From Paenibacillus doosanensis (GTDB lineage: Bacteria; Bacillota; Bacilli; Paenibacillales; NBRC-103111): a stretch of 64,000 nucleotides of DNA. The notes beneath the pieces were generated by a model that was not told the DNA's origin, did not search any database, and worked only from the letters and a program-made list of their open reading frames with translations. Every line of letters begins with the position of its first letter. The stretch's first letter is position 1. The stretch is taken from assembly GCF_025060755.1 (NCBI RefSeq), contig NZ_JANYUY010000027.1:39974-103973 (forward strand), in the 5' to 3' direction. Of this stretch, positions 8,743 through 17,418 are shown one piece after another. Position numbers and translations under genes: made by a program.

Positions 8743-8770
8743 GCCTCAAGCGGCAAACGCTTCAGACTTG
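8736..8770 (-). terminator. Terminator of the flavoprotein gene
   Basis: Read on the minus strand, an 8-bp stem with one mismatch (CTGAAGCG / CGCTTGAG) is followed by seven T. It lies directly after the end of the oxidoreductase gene and directly against repeat copy 1. Confidence 0.7.
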
Positions 8771-8788
8771 TAAAATCCAGTACTTTAA

Positions 8789-9694
8789 TTAATAGGTATA
8801 TTCCTCGAACGACAGGTCCCCGTTCACACCGATCGCAGCCCGGCTGCCTTCCGCCGCGGCAATGACCAGCTGCGACGGCGCGACGACAGAAGTATCTCCG
8901 GCGGCGTACACGCCTTTTACGTTGGTGCGGCCGAAGGCGTCGGTGACGAAGCCGCCCAGCTCGCTCGTAGCGCAGCCGAGTCTGGCGCCGAAAGGAGCGG
9001 CTTGAATCCAATGGGGCGTGACGAAGCCGCCCGCTCTTGCCACGGCGCTGCCGTCCTGGAACCGCACCTTCTCCAGTTGGCCGTCCGTCCCTTCAAAGGC
9101 GGCGATCGGCTGCTCGATCACCAGCAGCCCTTTCCGTTCCAAAGCCTGCTTCTGATCGAAAGAAAGCACGGCGCGGCCGTTCGTACACAAGAGAAGATTG
9201 CGGCTCCAATTATAAATCAGCATGGCGCTGTGAAACAGATTGGCGCCCTCGGATACGACGACAAGCGGCCTATCCCGAAGCTCCCAGCCGTCGCAATAAG
9301 GACAATTAAACAGACTGCGGCCATAGAACTGGGGAAAGCCGGCAATAGGCGGAAATTCCTCTCTAAGCCCTGTAGCCAATATCAGCTTGCGGGCGGCTGC
9401 GCGCTCTCCGGACTGCGCCGTAATTTCAAACCCGCCGCCATGATGCCGAATGTCCGTTACAGTCGCCTGCTTCATGCGCACGGACGGATATTTCATAATT
9501 TCCTCGTGAGCGATTCGGCGAAATTGCTCCGGCTTGACGCCGTCCCGGGTCAGAAATCCGTGCGATTCATGAGTCACCGCGTTGCGCGGCTTGTTATTAT
9601 CGAACAGCAAGACGTTTCGACGCGCCCTTCCCAACACAAGAGCGGCATTCAAGCCGGCGGGGCCTCCGCCGACAATAACGCAATCGAGCAGCAT
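8789..9694 (-). CDS. Thioredoxin-reductase-like NAD(P)/FAD oxidoreductase
   Basis: 301 residues. The N-terminal FAD dinucleotide site is VIVGGGPAGLNAALVLGRA, and the ATG-like LILATGLREEFPP and GVYAAGDTS motifs are present. The redox pair is CPYC (in NCPYCDGWELRD), where classical TrxB has CATC. It belongs to the pyridine nucleotide-disulfide oxidoreductase class II group often annotated only as NAD(P)/FAD-dependent oxidoreductase; the natural disulfide partner is unknown. The second nucleotide site, VVVSEGANLFHSA, lacks the usual GxGxxG, so NADPH use is doubtful. GGGGAG precedes the ATG. It is read in the same direction as the MATE gene 27 bases upstream of its start and may be co-transcribed with it. 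Confidence 0.85.
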   Translation of the reverse strand: MLLDCVIVGGGPAGLNAALVLGRARRNVLLFDNNKPRNAVTHESHGFLTRDGVKPEQFRRIAHEEIMKYPSVRMKQATVTDIRHHGGGFEITAQSGERAAARKLILATGLREEFPPIAGFPQFYGRSLFNCPYCDGWELRDRPLVVVSEGANLFHSAMLIYNWSRNLLLCTNGRAVLSFDQKQALERKGLLVIEQPIAAFEGTDGQLEKVRFQDGSAVARAGGFVTPHWIQAAPFGARLGCATSELGGFVTDAFGRTNVKGVYAAGDTSVVAPSQLVIAAAEGSRAAIGVNGDLSFEEYTY

Positions 9695-9721
9695 ACAGCG
9701 TTTCTCCCCTTTGCCCCCCGT

Positions 9722-11119
9722 CTATTCGATCAATCTTGAAATCCGCTTCTTCTTCCATACAGTCAAATAGTATGCGTACTGGAGGATAAGACTGACGATA
9801 AATGCCGCGGGATAACCGATCCATATCCCCTGTATGCCAAGTCCCGTGTAACGGGATAAATAAAAGGCGACCGGCACCTCGACCAGCCAGATCGATACGA
9901 TGCTGATCAGCGTCGGCCACAGCACCGTGCCGCTGGCTCGCATCGTCGCGGTAATAATTTGGGCATGGCCAAAAACGAGGTAACTCCATAACGTGATCAT
10001 CAGCAAATGATGCGCTATTTCCATTGTATGCTCGCTGGTCAAAAACCAGGACAAAATGGTTTGCGAAAATACGTAAACGAGGAAAATAACCGCGCCGCCG
10101 ATGAGATAATTCAGCAGAATGCCGACCTTAATTACCTGCTTCAACCGATCCGTCCGGTTCGCTCCTATAGCCTGCGCGGCGAATATGGATACCGTAATTC
10201 CGAGGCTGATCGCCGGCATCTGCACGTAGCTGGCAACCTGATTGACGGCTCCGTATGCTGCGGTCGCATCCGACCCGTATCCGTTAACCAGCGATATAAC
10301 GGCGATCTCGGATAAGGAAACCAACACCATATTGACGCTGGAAGGAATCCCTAGACGCAATAATAGCTTCAGCAGAGCGCCGTCCATACGGAGATACTTG
10401 CGGACCGAGGCGTCGAACTGCAGCGGATGCCCGGTTTTGCTTAAATAGACGAGCATGACGACGAAAGTGAGCAGCGTGGATACCACGGTCGCATAGGCGG
10501 AGCCGTAGATGCCGAGTTTGGGCAGTCCCAGCCAGCCGAAGATCAGGATAGGCAGCAGCGCCAAATTGAGAACCGTACTGACGATCAAAAAATAAAACGG
10601 CGATTTGGAATCCCCTGTTCCGCGCATGAAGGTCGTGTACACGAAGTATAAGAACATCACCGGTAAGGACAAGAGCAATATCCGTGCATAATGTACGCTA
10701 ACCGCGATAATATTGTCAGGCGTCCCGACGAGACGCAGCACATCCCAGGTAAATACGCCGCCGAGGATAGCCAGCACGACGCCGACGATAAAAGTGAAGG
10801 TCAGCGTCGTCCCGACGATCGCTTTCATCCGCTCCATGTTCCCGGCTCCATACGCTTGGCCGATCAAAATCGAGCTGCCGGACCCTATGCCGATGCAGAA
10901 GGAAATAAGCAGAAAAAATAACGGAAAAAACGCCGAAATTGCTGCAAGCGCGTCCACGCCCAGCCAGCGGCCGACAATAATGCTGCCGGCCAACTGCCCG
11001 ATGGACTGCATCACATTGCTGAGCATCAAAGGGATTAAAAATATCGATATGGAACGCCATAAGGACGGTGCGGGTTTCCCCGCGTCCTGCGGCTGCTTCA
11101 TCGCTTGATCCGAGTTCAC
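9722..11119 (-). CDS. MATE family multidrug/cation efflux transporter
   Basis: About 465 residues and twelve hydrophobic spans in two homologous halves. The first half has MLSNVMQSIGQLAGSIIVGR and the family's alternating Gly-rich loops. MATE proteins export cationic compounds across the cell membrane by Na+ or H+ antiport. A TTG at 11125 is in frame but only three bases after AAGGAG; the GTG at 11119 has 9-base spacing and is preferred. It lies upstream of the thioredoxin-reductase-like gene in the same direction. Substrate unknown. Confidence 0.9.
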   Translation of the reverse strand: MNSDQAMKQPQDAGKPAPSLWRSISIFLIPLMLSNVMQSIGQLAGSIIVGRWLGVDALAAISAFFPLFFLLISFCIGIGSGSSILIGQAYGAGNMERMKAIVGTTLTFTFIVGVVLAILGGVFTWDVLRLVGTPDNIIAVSVHYARILLLSLPVMFLYFVYTTFMRGTGDSKSPFYFLIVSTVLNLALLPILIFGWLGLPKLGIYGSAYATVVSTLLTFVVMLVYLSKTGHPLQFDASVRKYLRMDGALLKLLLRLGIPSSVNMVLVSLSEIAVISLVNGYGSDATAAYGAVNQVASYVQMPAISLGITVSIFAAQAIGANRTDRLKQVIKVGILLNYLIGGAVIFLVYVFSQTILSWFLTSEHTMEIAHHLLMITLWSYLVFGHAQIITATMRASGTVLWPTLISIVSIWLVEVPVAFYLSRYTGLGIQGIWIGYPAAFIVSLILQYAYYLTVWKKKRISRLIE

Positions 11120-11153
11120 TTTCAAAAGCTCCTTTTCTGTTTGCCGTTTTTCA

Positions 11154-11537
11154 TTATTTTACCGGCCTTTTATTGTAGCCCCGTTCCCCGTAAGGCTGAA
11201 GCTCTTCAAACCACAGCTGTTCCATACAGGCGAGTTCTTCTTTATATTTCTCCAATGCGTCCGGACTTTGCACAAATTCCTCGCGCGGTTTGATTTGCTC
11301 CACAATCTCGAAGGAAAACTGCTCCGCTCCGTAACGCTTCCAGTCTTCCTGAAGCGCTTTGTTAACGTGGGTGTTCATATTCAGTTGAAACTGCAGCCGG
11401 TTGTTCATGCCGTTTAAATCCATGCTGCTGCCGAGCCATATTTTGCCGTTTGCCTTATTTTTTAATTGGTAGACGCCCATTTGACGATGTGTCTGGACAT
11501 ATTGATTGGCCAGCTCTTTCTTTTTCTTTTGATCCAT
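11154..11537 (-). CDS. Stand-alone GIY-YIG domain protein
   Basis: 127 residues. The core reads GVYQLKNKANGKIWLGSS, the GIY-x(n)-YIG signature in the degenerate form GVY...WLG, followed by alpha-beta elements and a conserved late Glu (EQLWFEELQPYGERGYN). GIY-YIG domains are small endonuclease modules; this stand-alone short form is widespread in Paenibacillus and has no assigned role. The ATG at 11537 has GGGAGGGG at good spacing. Replacement of both tyrosines/isoleucines of YIG makes catalysis uncertain. Confidence 0.75.
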   Translation of the reverse strand: MDQKKKKELANQYVQTHRQMGVYQLKNKANGKIWLGSSMDLNGMNNRLQFQLNMNTHVNKALQEDWKRYGAEQFSFEIVEQIKPREEFVQSPDALEKYKEELACMEQLWFEELQPYGERGYNKRPVK

Positions 11538-11876
11538 TGCGGTCCCCTCCCGGTTCCTGGCATTATTACAGCTCGCGTGTACTCATGGTCATGCAGCCGC
11601 GCAATTCATCACAACCATTTTCGACATACGTCTATAATTACCTAGACATTATATATTTTTGTTTATAATTTTACAACATTTTTCTCATTTATGCATTTTT
11701 CCTCCGCCGGTCCCGCCGGGGATTTGCCGCAGGCATCCATCCGGCAGCGCTCCCCGCCCAATATCGGAGCAAGCTTATTTTCGGGCTCTTCGCCGGATGC
11801 CCGGGATCGCCTTTGGCGTTTCGATTTCACTGTGGTAAAATCAACCTATACATACAATTCGCAGGAGGGATTTGGG
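11538..11876. other. 339-base divergent intergenic region
   Basis: Contains the divergent promoters of the GIY-YIG gene and of the phasin/AarF operon. The section around 11625-11690 is very AT-rich, unlike the flanks, and probably holds promoter elements. No gene, riboswitch or clear repeat was recognised. Confidence 0.4.
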
Positions 11877-12224
11877 ATGAAAGATCTGTTTGGAAAAGCG
11901 GTTTCCCTTGGACTCGGATTTGCCGTAGCAAGCAAAGAGCAAGCGGAGAAATTCGTTGACGAGCTTGTGAAAAAAGGAGAGCTGAACAAAGCGGAATCCC
12001 AGCAATTCGTCGATGAGCTGGTCCGTAAAGGCCAGGAAGCGCAATCTTCCCTGGAAACGAAGGTTCGCGGATATATCCGGCAGGCGCTGCACGAGATGAA
12101 TCTGACGACCAAAGACGACTATGTCCGGCTGACGCAGCGTATAGGCGAGCTCGAAAGAAGAGTGGCCGAGCTGGAAGGGCAGACCAAAGGTCCGGGACAG
12201 CTTCCTCCTCCGTCCGAGCTATGA
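11877..12224 (+). CDS. Phasin-like helical protein
   Basis: 115 residues, fully helical in appearance: MKDLFGKAVSLGLGFAVASK, then FVDELVKKGELNKAESQQFV, and a C-terminal coiled coil with heptads (RIGELERRVAELEG). This matches short phasin-family proteins (polyhydroxyalkanoate granule-associated type) by pattern. The start is the ATG at 11877, with GGAGGG at 8 bases; longer in-frame extensions have no ribosome site. It overlaps the AarF kinase gene by ATGA, a pairing that suggests a joint role with the kinase-like protein at a lipid or membrane surface. No PHA synthase gene is in the window. Confidence 0.75.
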   Translation: MKDLFGKAVSLGLGFAVASKEQAEKFVDELVKKGELNKAESQQFVDELVRKGQEAQSSLETKVRGYIRQALHEMNLTTKDDYVRLTQRIGELERRVAELEGQTKGPGQLPPPSEL

Positions 12225-13900
12225 GTCTGGGTCGTAAATTCCGGCATCTGCAGCGATACCACGACATCGCCAAGGCGTTCGGCAGAAACGGCTTCGGCTT
12301 CCTGATCAAGGATCTCGGACTTCCCGATCTTCTTTCAGGAACCCGCATCGGGCTCAAGGAAAGGCGCGATACCCGCTCCCGCTCTATCGGCGAGCGGGTC
12401 CGCATGTCGCTGGAGGAGCTTGGTCCCACGTTTATCAAAATCGGCCAAATCGCCAGCACGCGCCCGGACCTGATTCCCGCGGACATTATCGCCGAGCTGA
12501 TCAAGCTGCAGGATCAGGTCCCTCCCTTCCCGTTCGAGCAGGCGCGCGAGGTGCTTGAGAACGAATTCGGCGATCCGCTCGATAAGCTGTTCGCCGAATT
12601 CGCGGAGACGCCGATGGCTGCCGCTTCAATCGGACAAGTTCACCTTGCCCGGCTGCACAGCGGGGAGAAAGTCGCCGTCAAAATTCAGCGACCGAACATC
12701 CGCTCCGTCGTGGAGACGGACCTGGAAATATTGGAGGATCTCGCCCGGCTCGCCGAGCATCGTATCGAATGGGCCGCCAAATATCAGGTGCGGGATATGG
12801 TGTACGAATTGTCTCAATCGCTGCGGGCCGAGCTGGATTATACGAATGAGGGCCGCAATGCCCAGCGGATGGGCAAGGCTGCGGAGCGGAACCCGCATGT
12901 CCGGTTTCCGAATATTTACTGGGACTTTACGAGCAGGAACGTTCTGACGATGGATTACCTTGAAGGGGTCAAAATAACGGAGACGGAGCAGCTGGAGAAG
13001 CACGGTTACGATCGCAAGACGATCTCGGAGCGGATAGCGCGGACGCTGTTTCAGCAAATTTTCGTCGACGGATATTTTCATGCGGACCCGCATCCGGGGA
13101 ATATTATGGTGCTGCCCGGGGAAGTGATCGGGCTTATCGACTTTGGAATGGTCGGCCGGCTGACGCCGATGATCAAATACCATTTTGCCTCGCTCGTCAT
13201 CGCCCTGCGGCGCAACAGCACGGAAGGCGTTATCAAGGCGATCGACGGCATCGGCATCATCCCGGAGGAAGTAGACATGGACAGCTTGCGTGCGGATATC
13301 GACGAGCTGCGGGAGAAATATTACGATGTGCCGCTGAGCAGACTAAGTCTCGGCGAAGCCGTGAGCGATCTGCTCAGCGTCGCCTACGAGCATCGAATCC
13401 GCATTCCTTCGGATTTGACGCTGCTCGGCAAAACCCTGCTGACGATGGAGGGCGTAGTTACTTCGCTTGATCCTTCCTTCAGCGTCGTCAGTATCGCCGA
13501 GCCGTTCGGCCGCAAGCTGTTCGCGGAGCGGTTCAGCCCTGGCAATGTGGCCGAGAACGTATGGCAGCAGCTCGGGCAATACGCGGAATTGTTGACCGAC
13601 ATGCCGTCGAAGCTGCGCGATCTGCTTCGGATGGTTAAGAAGGGCAAGCTTCACCTCGACATTTCGATCTCCGAGCTGGACGCTCTGATGATTAAGCTTG
13701 ACCGTATCAGCAACCGGTTGTCCTTCAGCATCGTCCTGCTTGCCTTCAGCATTATTATGGTCGGCTTGATCATAGGCTCGTCGCTTGGACGGCAATCTAC
13801 GCTGCTATGGGATTTCCCGGTTATCGAGATCGGATTCAGCATTGCGGCGCTGATGTTTTTGTGGCTGATCTATGCGATCTTCAAATCGGGCCGTTTTTGA
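12221..13900 (+). CDS. AarF/ABC1/UbiB-family kinase-like protein
   Basis: 559 residues. The family hallmarks are present: KxGQ (FIKIGQIASTRPDLIP), the Ala-rich loop AAASIGQVHLARL in place of a glycine loop, the VAVKIQRP lysine, the catalytic HADPHPGN and IDFGMVGR. The C terminus carries two membrane helices (about residues 500-555). UbiB-family proteins are atypical ATPases linked to quinone/isoprenoid lipid handling. The start overlaps the phasin-like gene; there is no clear ribosome site of its own, so translation is probably coupled. Confidence 0.92.
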   Translation: MSLGRKFRHLQRYHDIAKAFGRNGFGFLIKDLGLPDLLSGTRIGLKERRDTRSRSIGERVRMSLEELGPTFIKIGQIASTRPDLIPADIIAELIKLQDQVPPFPFEQAREVLENEFGDPLDKLFAEFAETPMAAASIGQVHLARLHSGEKVAVKIQRPNIRSVVETDLEILEDLARLAEHRIEWAAKYQVRDMVYELSQSLRAELDYTNEGRNAQRMGKAAERNPHVRFPNIYWDFTSRNVLTMDYLEGVKITETEQLEKHGYDRKTISERIARTLFQQIFVDGYFHADPHPGNIMVLPGEVIGLIDFGMVGRLTPMIKYHFASLVIALRRNSTEGVIKAIDGIGIIPEEVDMDSLRADIDELREKYYDVPLSRLSLGEAVSDLLSVAYEHRIRIPSDLTLLGKTLLTMEGVVTSLDPSFSVVSIAEPFGRKLFAERFSPGNVAENVWQQLGQYAELLTDMPSKLRDLLRMVKKGKLHLDISISELDALMIKLDRISNRLSFSIVLLAFSIIMVGLIIGSSLGRQSTLLWDFPVIEIGFSIAALMFLWLIYAIFKSGRF

Positions 13901-13917
13901 TGCATAGAGAGGGAAAA

Positions 13918-13937
13918 GGCAGGGAGCTTCGCTCCCC
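13918..13937 (-). terminator. Weak terminator of the GPH symporter gene
   Basis: A GGGAGC/GCTCCC hairpin with a 3-base loop lies between the convergent aarF and symporter genes; on the minus strand it is followed by TGCCTTTTCC. Confidence 0.45.
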
Positions 13938-13982
13938 CTATCCAGCCCCTCTCCCGGTTCTGCTTTCATTTCATATAAGCCG

Positions 13983-15395
13983 CTACCGCAGCGCTTCTCG
14001 TTGTTTGGTCAACTGCTTATTTAATTCCGCAACCCGGCTTTTCGTCAAATGATAAATAAAGAGCATCGCGGCCAGCGACAACAAGGAGCCCAGCGCAGGC
14101 ACGAGCGTAATCGCGCTTTTTATTCCTCTGGCTACTTCCGCCGATTGCGCATCGGCTCCGGACACGTATCCGATCAGCGCCAAACATCCTCCTCCCAATC
14201 CTCCGGCCGCCGCTTGGCCGATTTTACGCATTAACGAATATACCGCGTAAACCGTCCCCTCTTCTCTCTTGCCGGTTAAATACTCGTGATAATCGATGCA
14301 ATCCGACACCATGGCCCAGACGATTACGTTCATGAAGGCCATTCCCATCCCCGAGACGAAGCTGAGCGCAATATACACATAAGGATTAGAAATAGGCAGC
14401 ATAAATAAAAAAGCGTTTACAATAACGGCAATCGAAAGCCCTCCTATTGAGGATTCCTTTTTGCCGAACCGCTTAACCAGAGGCGATAAGACCGGCATAA
14501 CGACCAGCATGGCCCCCATCGTCATGAAACCGGCCAGCGAGATCAGACCCGGCTTATGAAAATAATCTTTAAACAAATAAGGCAGCAGTGCGGAGGTCAG
14601 CATTGAGGATACCAGCAGTCCGAAGGAAGCGAGCATAAGTCCGAGCAGAGAGCGGTTTCGCATAAAGCTTTTGACGATGCTTCTTAAGCTTGCTTGTTCA
14701 TGAGAGGTCGTTTTGCGCGGCTGCACCCGTTCCGTCGTCAAAGCATAAGCGGAGAAATAAAAAACAATCGCCATGACGGCAAATAAAACGGCAGCGGTTA
14801 CAAAACCTCCTGCGGTAGGCGTCTTCCCGTGGCTGAACAAGATAGCCGGAGCGGCCGCCAAAATAATCAAATTGGCGATGCAGGCGCCGAGCATCCTGAA
14901 GGTGGACAGCGAAGTCCGTTCCACCGGGTCGGAGGTGATGACCGAAGCGAGCGAGCCGTACGGTATATTGATCGTCGAGTAAGCGAAGCCCCATACGATA
15001 TAGGTGACCGCCGCATAGGCAAGCCTCCATCCCGCGCTTAAGTGCGGCAGCGCTATGAACGTCAGTACGCCAAGCGCCGTAACCGGCAGGGCGCTGTAGA
15101 GCAAATAAGGTCTGAACTTCCCCCGGGGTCCCGGCTTTCGCGAATCGACGAAGGCGCCCCAGCCTACATCGAACAACGCGTCCAGCACCCGGGCCACAAG
15201 AAGAATGATCCCCGCGGTCGCCCCTGCAATACCGGCTACATCGGTATAAAACAGCATTAAATACCCGCCGATAAAAGCAAAAAACATATCGTTGCCCATA
15301 TCCCCGAACATATATCCGATCTTATCCCGCATGCCGAACGGGCGCCGCTGCCGTGATATAGCTTGCGGGCGATTCGACTCCATCTGTGTTTTCAT
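13983..15395 (-). CDS. GPH-family sugar/glucuronide:cation symporter
   Basis: 470 residues, about twelve spans. The opening GMRDKIGYMFGDMGNDMFFA and ARVLDALFDVGWGAFVDSR are the glycoside-pentoside-hexuronide (MelB/UidB/XynP) signature of the MFS superfamily, with the conserved Asp pair used for cation binding. Lying 90 bases downstream of the beta-glucuronidase gene in the same direction, it most likely imports glucuronides or a related glycoside. The intercistronic hairpin at 15434-15474 may set the relative expression. Substrate is inferred from context only. Confidence 0.88.
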   Translation of the reverse strand: MKTQMESNRPQAISRQRRPFGMRDKIGYMFGDMGNDMFFAFIGGYLMLFYTDVAGIAGATAGIILLVARVLDALFDVGWGAFVDSRKPGPRGKFRPYLLYSALPVTALGVLTFIALPHLSAGWRLAYAAVTYIVWGFAYSTINIPYGSLASVITSDPVERTSLSTFRMLGACIANLIILAAAPAILFSHGKTPTAGGFVTAAVLFAVMAIVFYFSAYALTTERVQPRKTTSHEQASLRSIVKSFMRNRSLLGLMLASFGLLVSSMLTSALLPYLFKDYFHKPGLISLAGFMTMGAMLVVMPVLSPLVKRFGKKESSIGGLSIAVIVNAFLFMLPISNPYVYIALSFVSGMGMAFMNVIVWAMVSDCIDYHEYLTGKREEGTVYAVYSLMRKIGQAAAGGLGGGCLALIGYVSGADAQSAEVARGIKSAITLVPALGSLLSLAAMLFIYHLTKSRVAELNKQLTKQREALR

Positions 15396-15433
15396 ATGTG
15401 TGTTCCCCCGTGTCGGATTAGTATAGAGTTTTT

Positions 15434-15474
15434 GCGGGGAACCATACTTTTAGATATGGCTTAGGCTCCCCGCA
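15434..15474. other. Intercistronic hairpin between beta-glucuronidase and symporter
   Basis: A TGCGGGGA/TCCCCGCA stem encloses a smaller CCATA/TATGG pairing. Neither strand has a T-run directly after it, so it is more likely an mRNA stability or partial-termination element than a terminator. Confidence 0.5.
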
Positions 15475-15484
15475 TTGGAACTGC

Positions 15485-17281
15485 TTATTTATAGTAGTAA
15501 TTGGGAATCGACGACCATCTGCTGCGCAGCTCGTAAGCCGCATATTTCGGTTTGCGTTCGCGGGTAAAAATCCCCTTTTTATTCCCCTGAACCCTCATGA
15601 TGCCCTGACTCGTCTGAAAATCGGCAAAATTCCATACCTGCTCGCCGATCACATGCTCGAATTCGTCGAATACCTGATGATTCGCCTGCAAATATTCGGC
15701 CTGATATTCCTCGGTAAACATGACGGAATCGACGTCGTGGAAACCGGCGATCGTGTCCGCGCCGTACTCGGTGAAAATAACCGGTTTGCCGGGGCAGCGG
15801 CTTTGCCAGCCCTGCAGTTCTTGACGCAAATAAGCTTTGGCCGTATCCAGGCTGCCCGGTTCGAAATACCAGCCGTAGTACCGGTTCAAGGCAAGCACGT
15901 CGACGAGGTCGGAGACTTGACATTTCTCCGGCGTCGCCATTTGGTGGGTGACGATCGTAATAGGTCTTTTTTGCGGATCGAGCTCTTTGGCCAAATCGGC
16001 GAGCGGCGCAAAATAATCGTAAGCTCCTTCTTCCTCCGTAGCCGCCTCGTTCGCCAGCGACCACATCACCACGCACGGATGATTTTTATCCCTGGCAATC
16101 AGTTCCCTAATCACATCTTTGTGATGCTCCAAGGTCGTTACATTCGACCAGGTGCTGCGCCGTTCTCCTCCGGTGAACATGGTCATAAAGCTCAAATGCA
16201 GGCCGACGGCCGGCGTCTCATCGATAACGACAATCCCTTCCTTGTCAGCCAGCCGCATCAGCTCTTCCGAATACGGATAATGAGACGTCCGGAAGGAATT
16301 CGCTCCAAGCCATTTCATCAACTGGAAATCTTTGACGTTCACCGCTTCGTCCATTCCCCTCCCGTGCACAGGAGCGTCTTCATGCTTGCCGAAGCCTTTG
16401 AAATAAAACGGCTTGCCGTTGATCAGAAACTGTCTATCCTTCACTTCGACGGTACGGACGCCGAAGGGCTGCTCGTATACGTCGAGGATACGATCCTCCT
16501 TCATCAGCTCGACTTTTAGCGTATATAAATAACTTTCCTGCGGTTCCCACAGCTTGACGCCGGCAATTTCGACCGTGCCCTGCGCTCCCCTGCTGAAGTC
16601 CGCCGCCTTGGCGCCGTTCTCGTCCAGAACGCTTACCCGCGCTTCGGCGTCGCCTTCGATAGCCAGCTCGTAATCGGCGAACCCGGTATCTCCTTCATAA
16701 CGCGTCACAACGGTAATATCGCGGACATAGGTTCGCGGCGTCGTATAAATTTTAACGGGCCGGTGCAGACCCGCATAGTTGAAGAAATCAAAATTAGGCG
16801 AGTTTTTAACCACTTTGCCGAGTCCAGGCACTTCCTTCTCCGAATAGATGCCGATCGGCAGCGTGCTCTCGTCCAAAACGTTGTTGACGGCGACGGTAAG
16901 CCGGTTTTTGCCGGCAGCCAGCAGCGAATTGATCTCGCATTCGAAAGGGGTAAAGCCGCCTTTATGCTCAGCCGCCAATATCCCGTTCACATACACCTTG
17001 GCCGTATGCGTCGCCGAGCCGAATCGCAGTACAACGCGCTCGGAGGAAATCATCGCCGGGACCGCGAATTCCCGCTCGTACCATACCCAGCCGACATGAT
17101 CGCGGATTTCCTTGCCTACGGCCAAATCGTTATAAGAGGAAGGCACCGCCATACGAATCGGATTGTCCAGCTTAGCTTCGTACCATTTGTGTTCGAATCC
17201 TTTGCCGTCGTCCAGCTTGAAGTTCCAAATCCCGCTTAAGTCGATAACCGCGCGGGACTCCGTTACGATCGGATATAACAT
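15485..17281 (-). CDS. uidA: Beta-glucuronidase, glycoside hydrolase family 2
   Basis: About 599 residues, against about 603 in E. coli UidA. Sugar-binding/jelly-roll domain (1-180), immunoglobulin-like domain (~185-275), then the TIM barrel. The acid/base glutamate is in [10 protein letters not shown] and the nucleophile in [15 protein letters not shown]. The NRYYGWY and [11 protein letters not shown] segments match true glucuronidases rather than beta-galactosidases. It hydrolyses beta-D-glucuronides in the cytoplasm, as no signal peptide is present. The ATG at 17281 has AAGGAG and begins at the conserved N terminus; the longer frame has no ribosome site. Operon with the GPH symporter; probable CcpA control from the cre-like site at 17301. 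Confidence 0.93.
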   Translation of the reverse strand: MLYPIVTESRAVIDLSGIWNFKLDDGKGFEHKWYEAKLDNPIRMAVPSSYNDLAVGKEIRDHVGWVWYEREFAVPAMISSERVVLRFGSATHTAKVYVNGILAAEHKGGFTPFECEINSLLAAGKNRLTVAVNNVLDESTLPIGIYSEKEVPGLGKVVKNSPNFDFFNYAGLHRPVKIYTTPRTYVRDITVVTRYEGDTGFADYELAIEGDAEARVSVLDENGAKAADFSRGAQGTVEIAGVKLWEPQESYLYTLKVELMKEDRILDVYEQPFGVRTVEVKDRQFLINGKPFYFKGFGKHEDAPVHGRGMDEAVNVKDFQLMKWLGANSFRTSHYPYSEELMRLADKEGIVVIDETPAVGLHLSFMTMFTGGERRSTWSNVTTLEHHKDVIRELIARDKNHPCVVMWSLANEAATEEEGAYDYFAPLADLAKELDPQKRPITIVTHQMATPEKCQVSDLVDVLALNRYYGWYFEPGSLDTAKAYLRQELQGWQSRCPGKPVIFTEYGADTIAGFHDVDSVMFTEEYQAEYLQANHQVFDEFEHVIGEQVWNFADFQTSQGIMRVQGNKKGIFTRERKPKYAAYELRSRWSSIPNYYYK

Positions 17282-17300
17282 GAGTTCACCACTCCTTATT

Positions 17301-17314
17301 TGAAAGTGCTTACT
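17301..17314 (-). promoter_or_regulatory. Probable cre (CcpA) site at the uidA promoter
   Basis: Minus strand AGTAAGCACTTTCA matches the cre form TGTAAGCGCTTTCA at 12 of 14 positions. It lies just downstream of a TATAAT -10 (17321-17326, minus) and ahead of the ribosome site, a position suited to catabolite repression. Confidence 0.55.
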
Positions 17315-17418
17315 TTTTGTATTATAGTTGAACCTGGGAAACATACGTTAGGACTATAATTGCAATAACAGGATGATATTGATCCTTTCTAATATGCCGA
17401 TCGAGAGGAGCAAATAGG

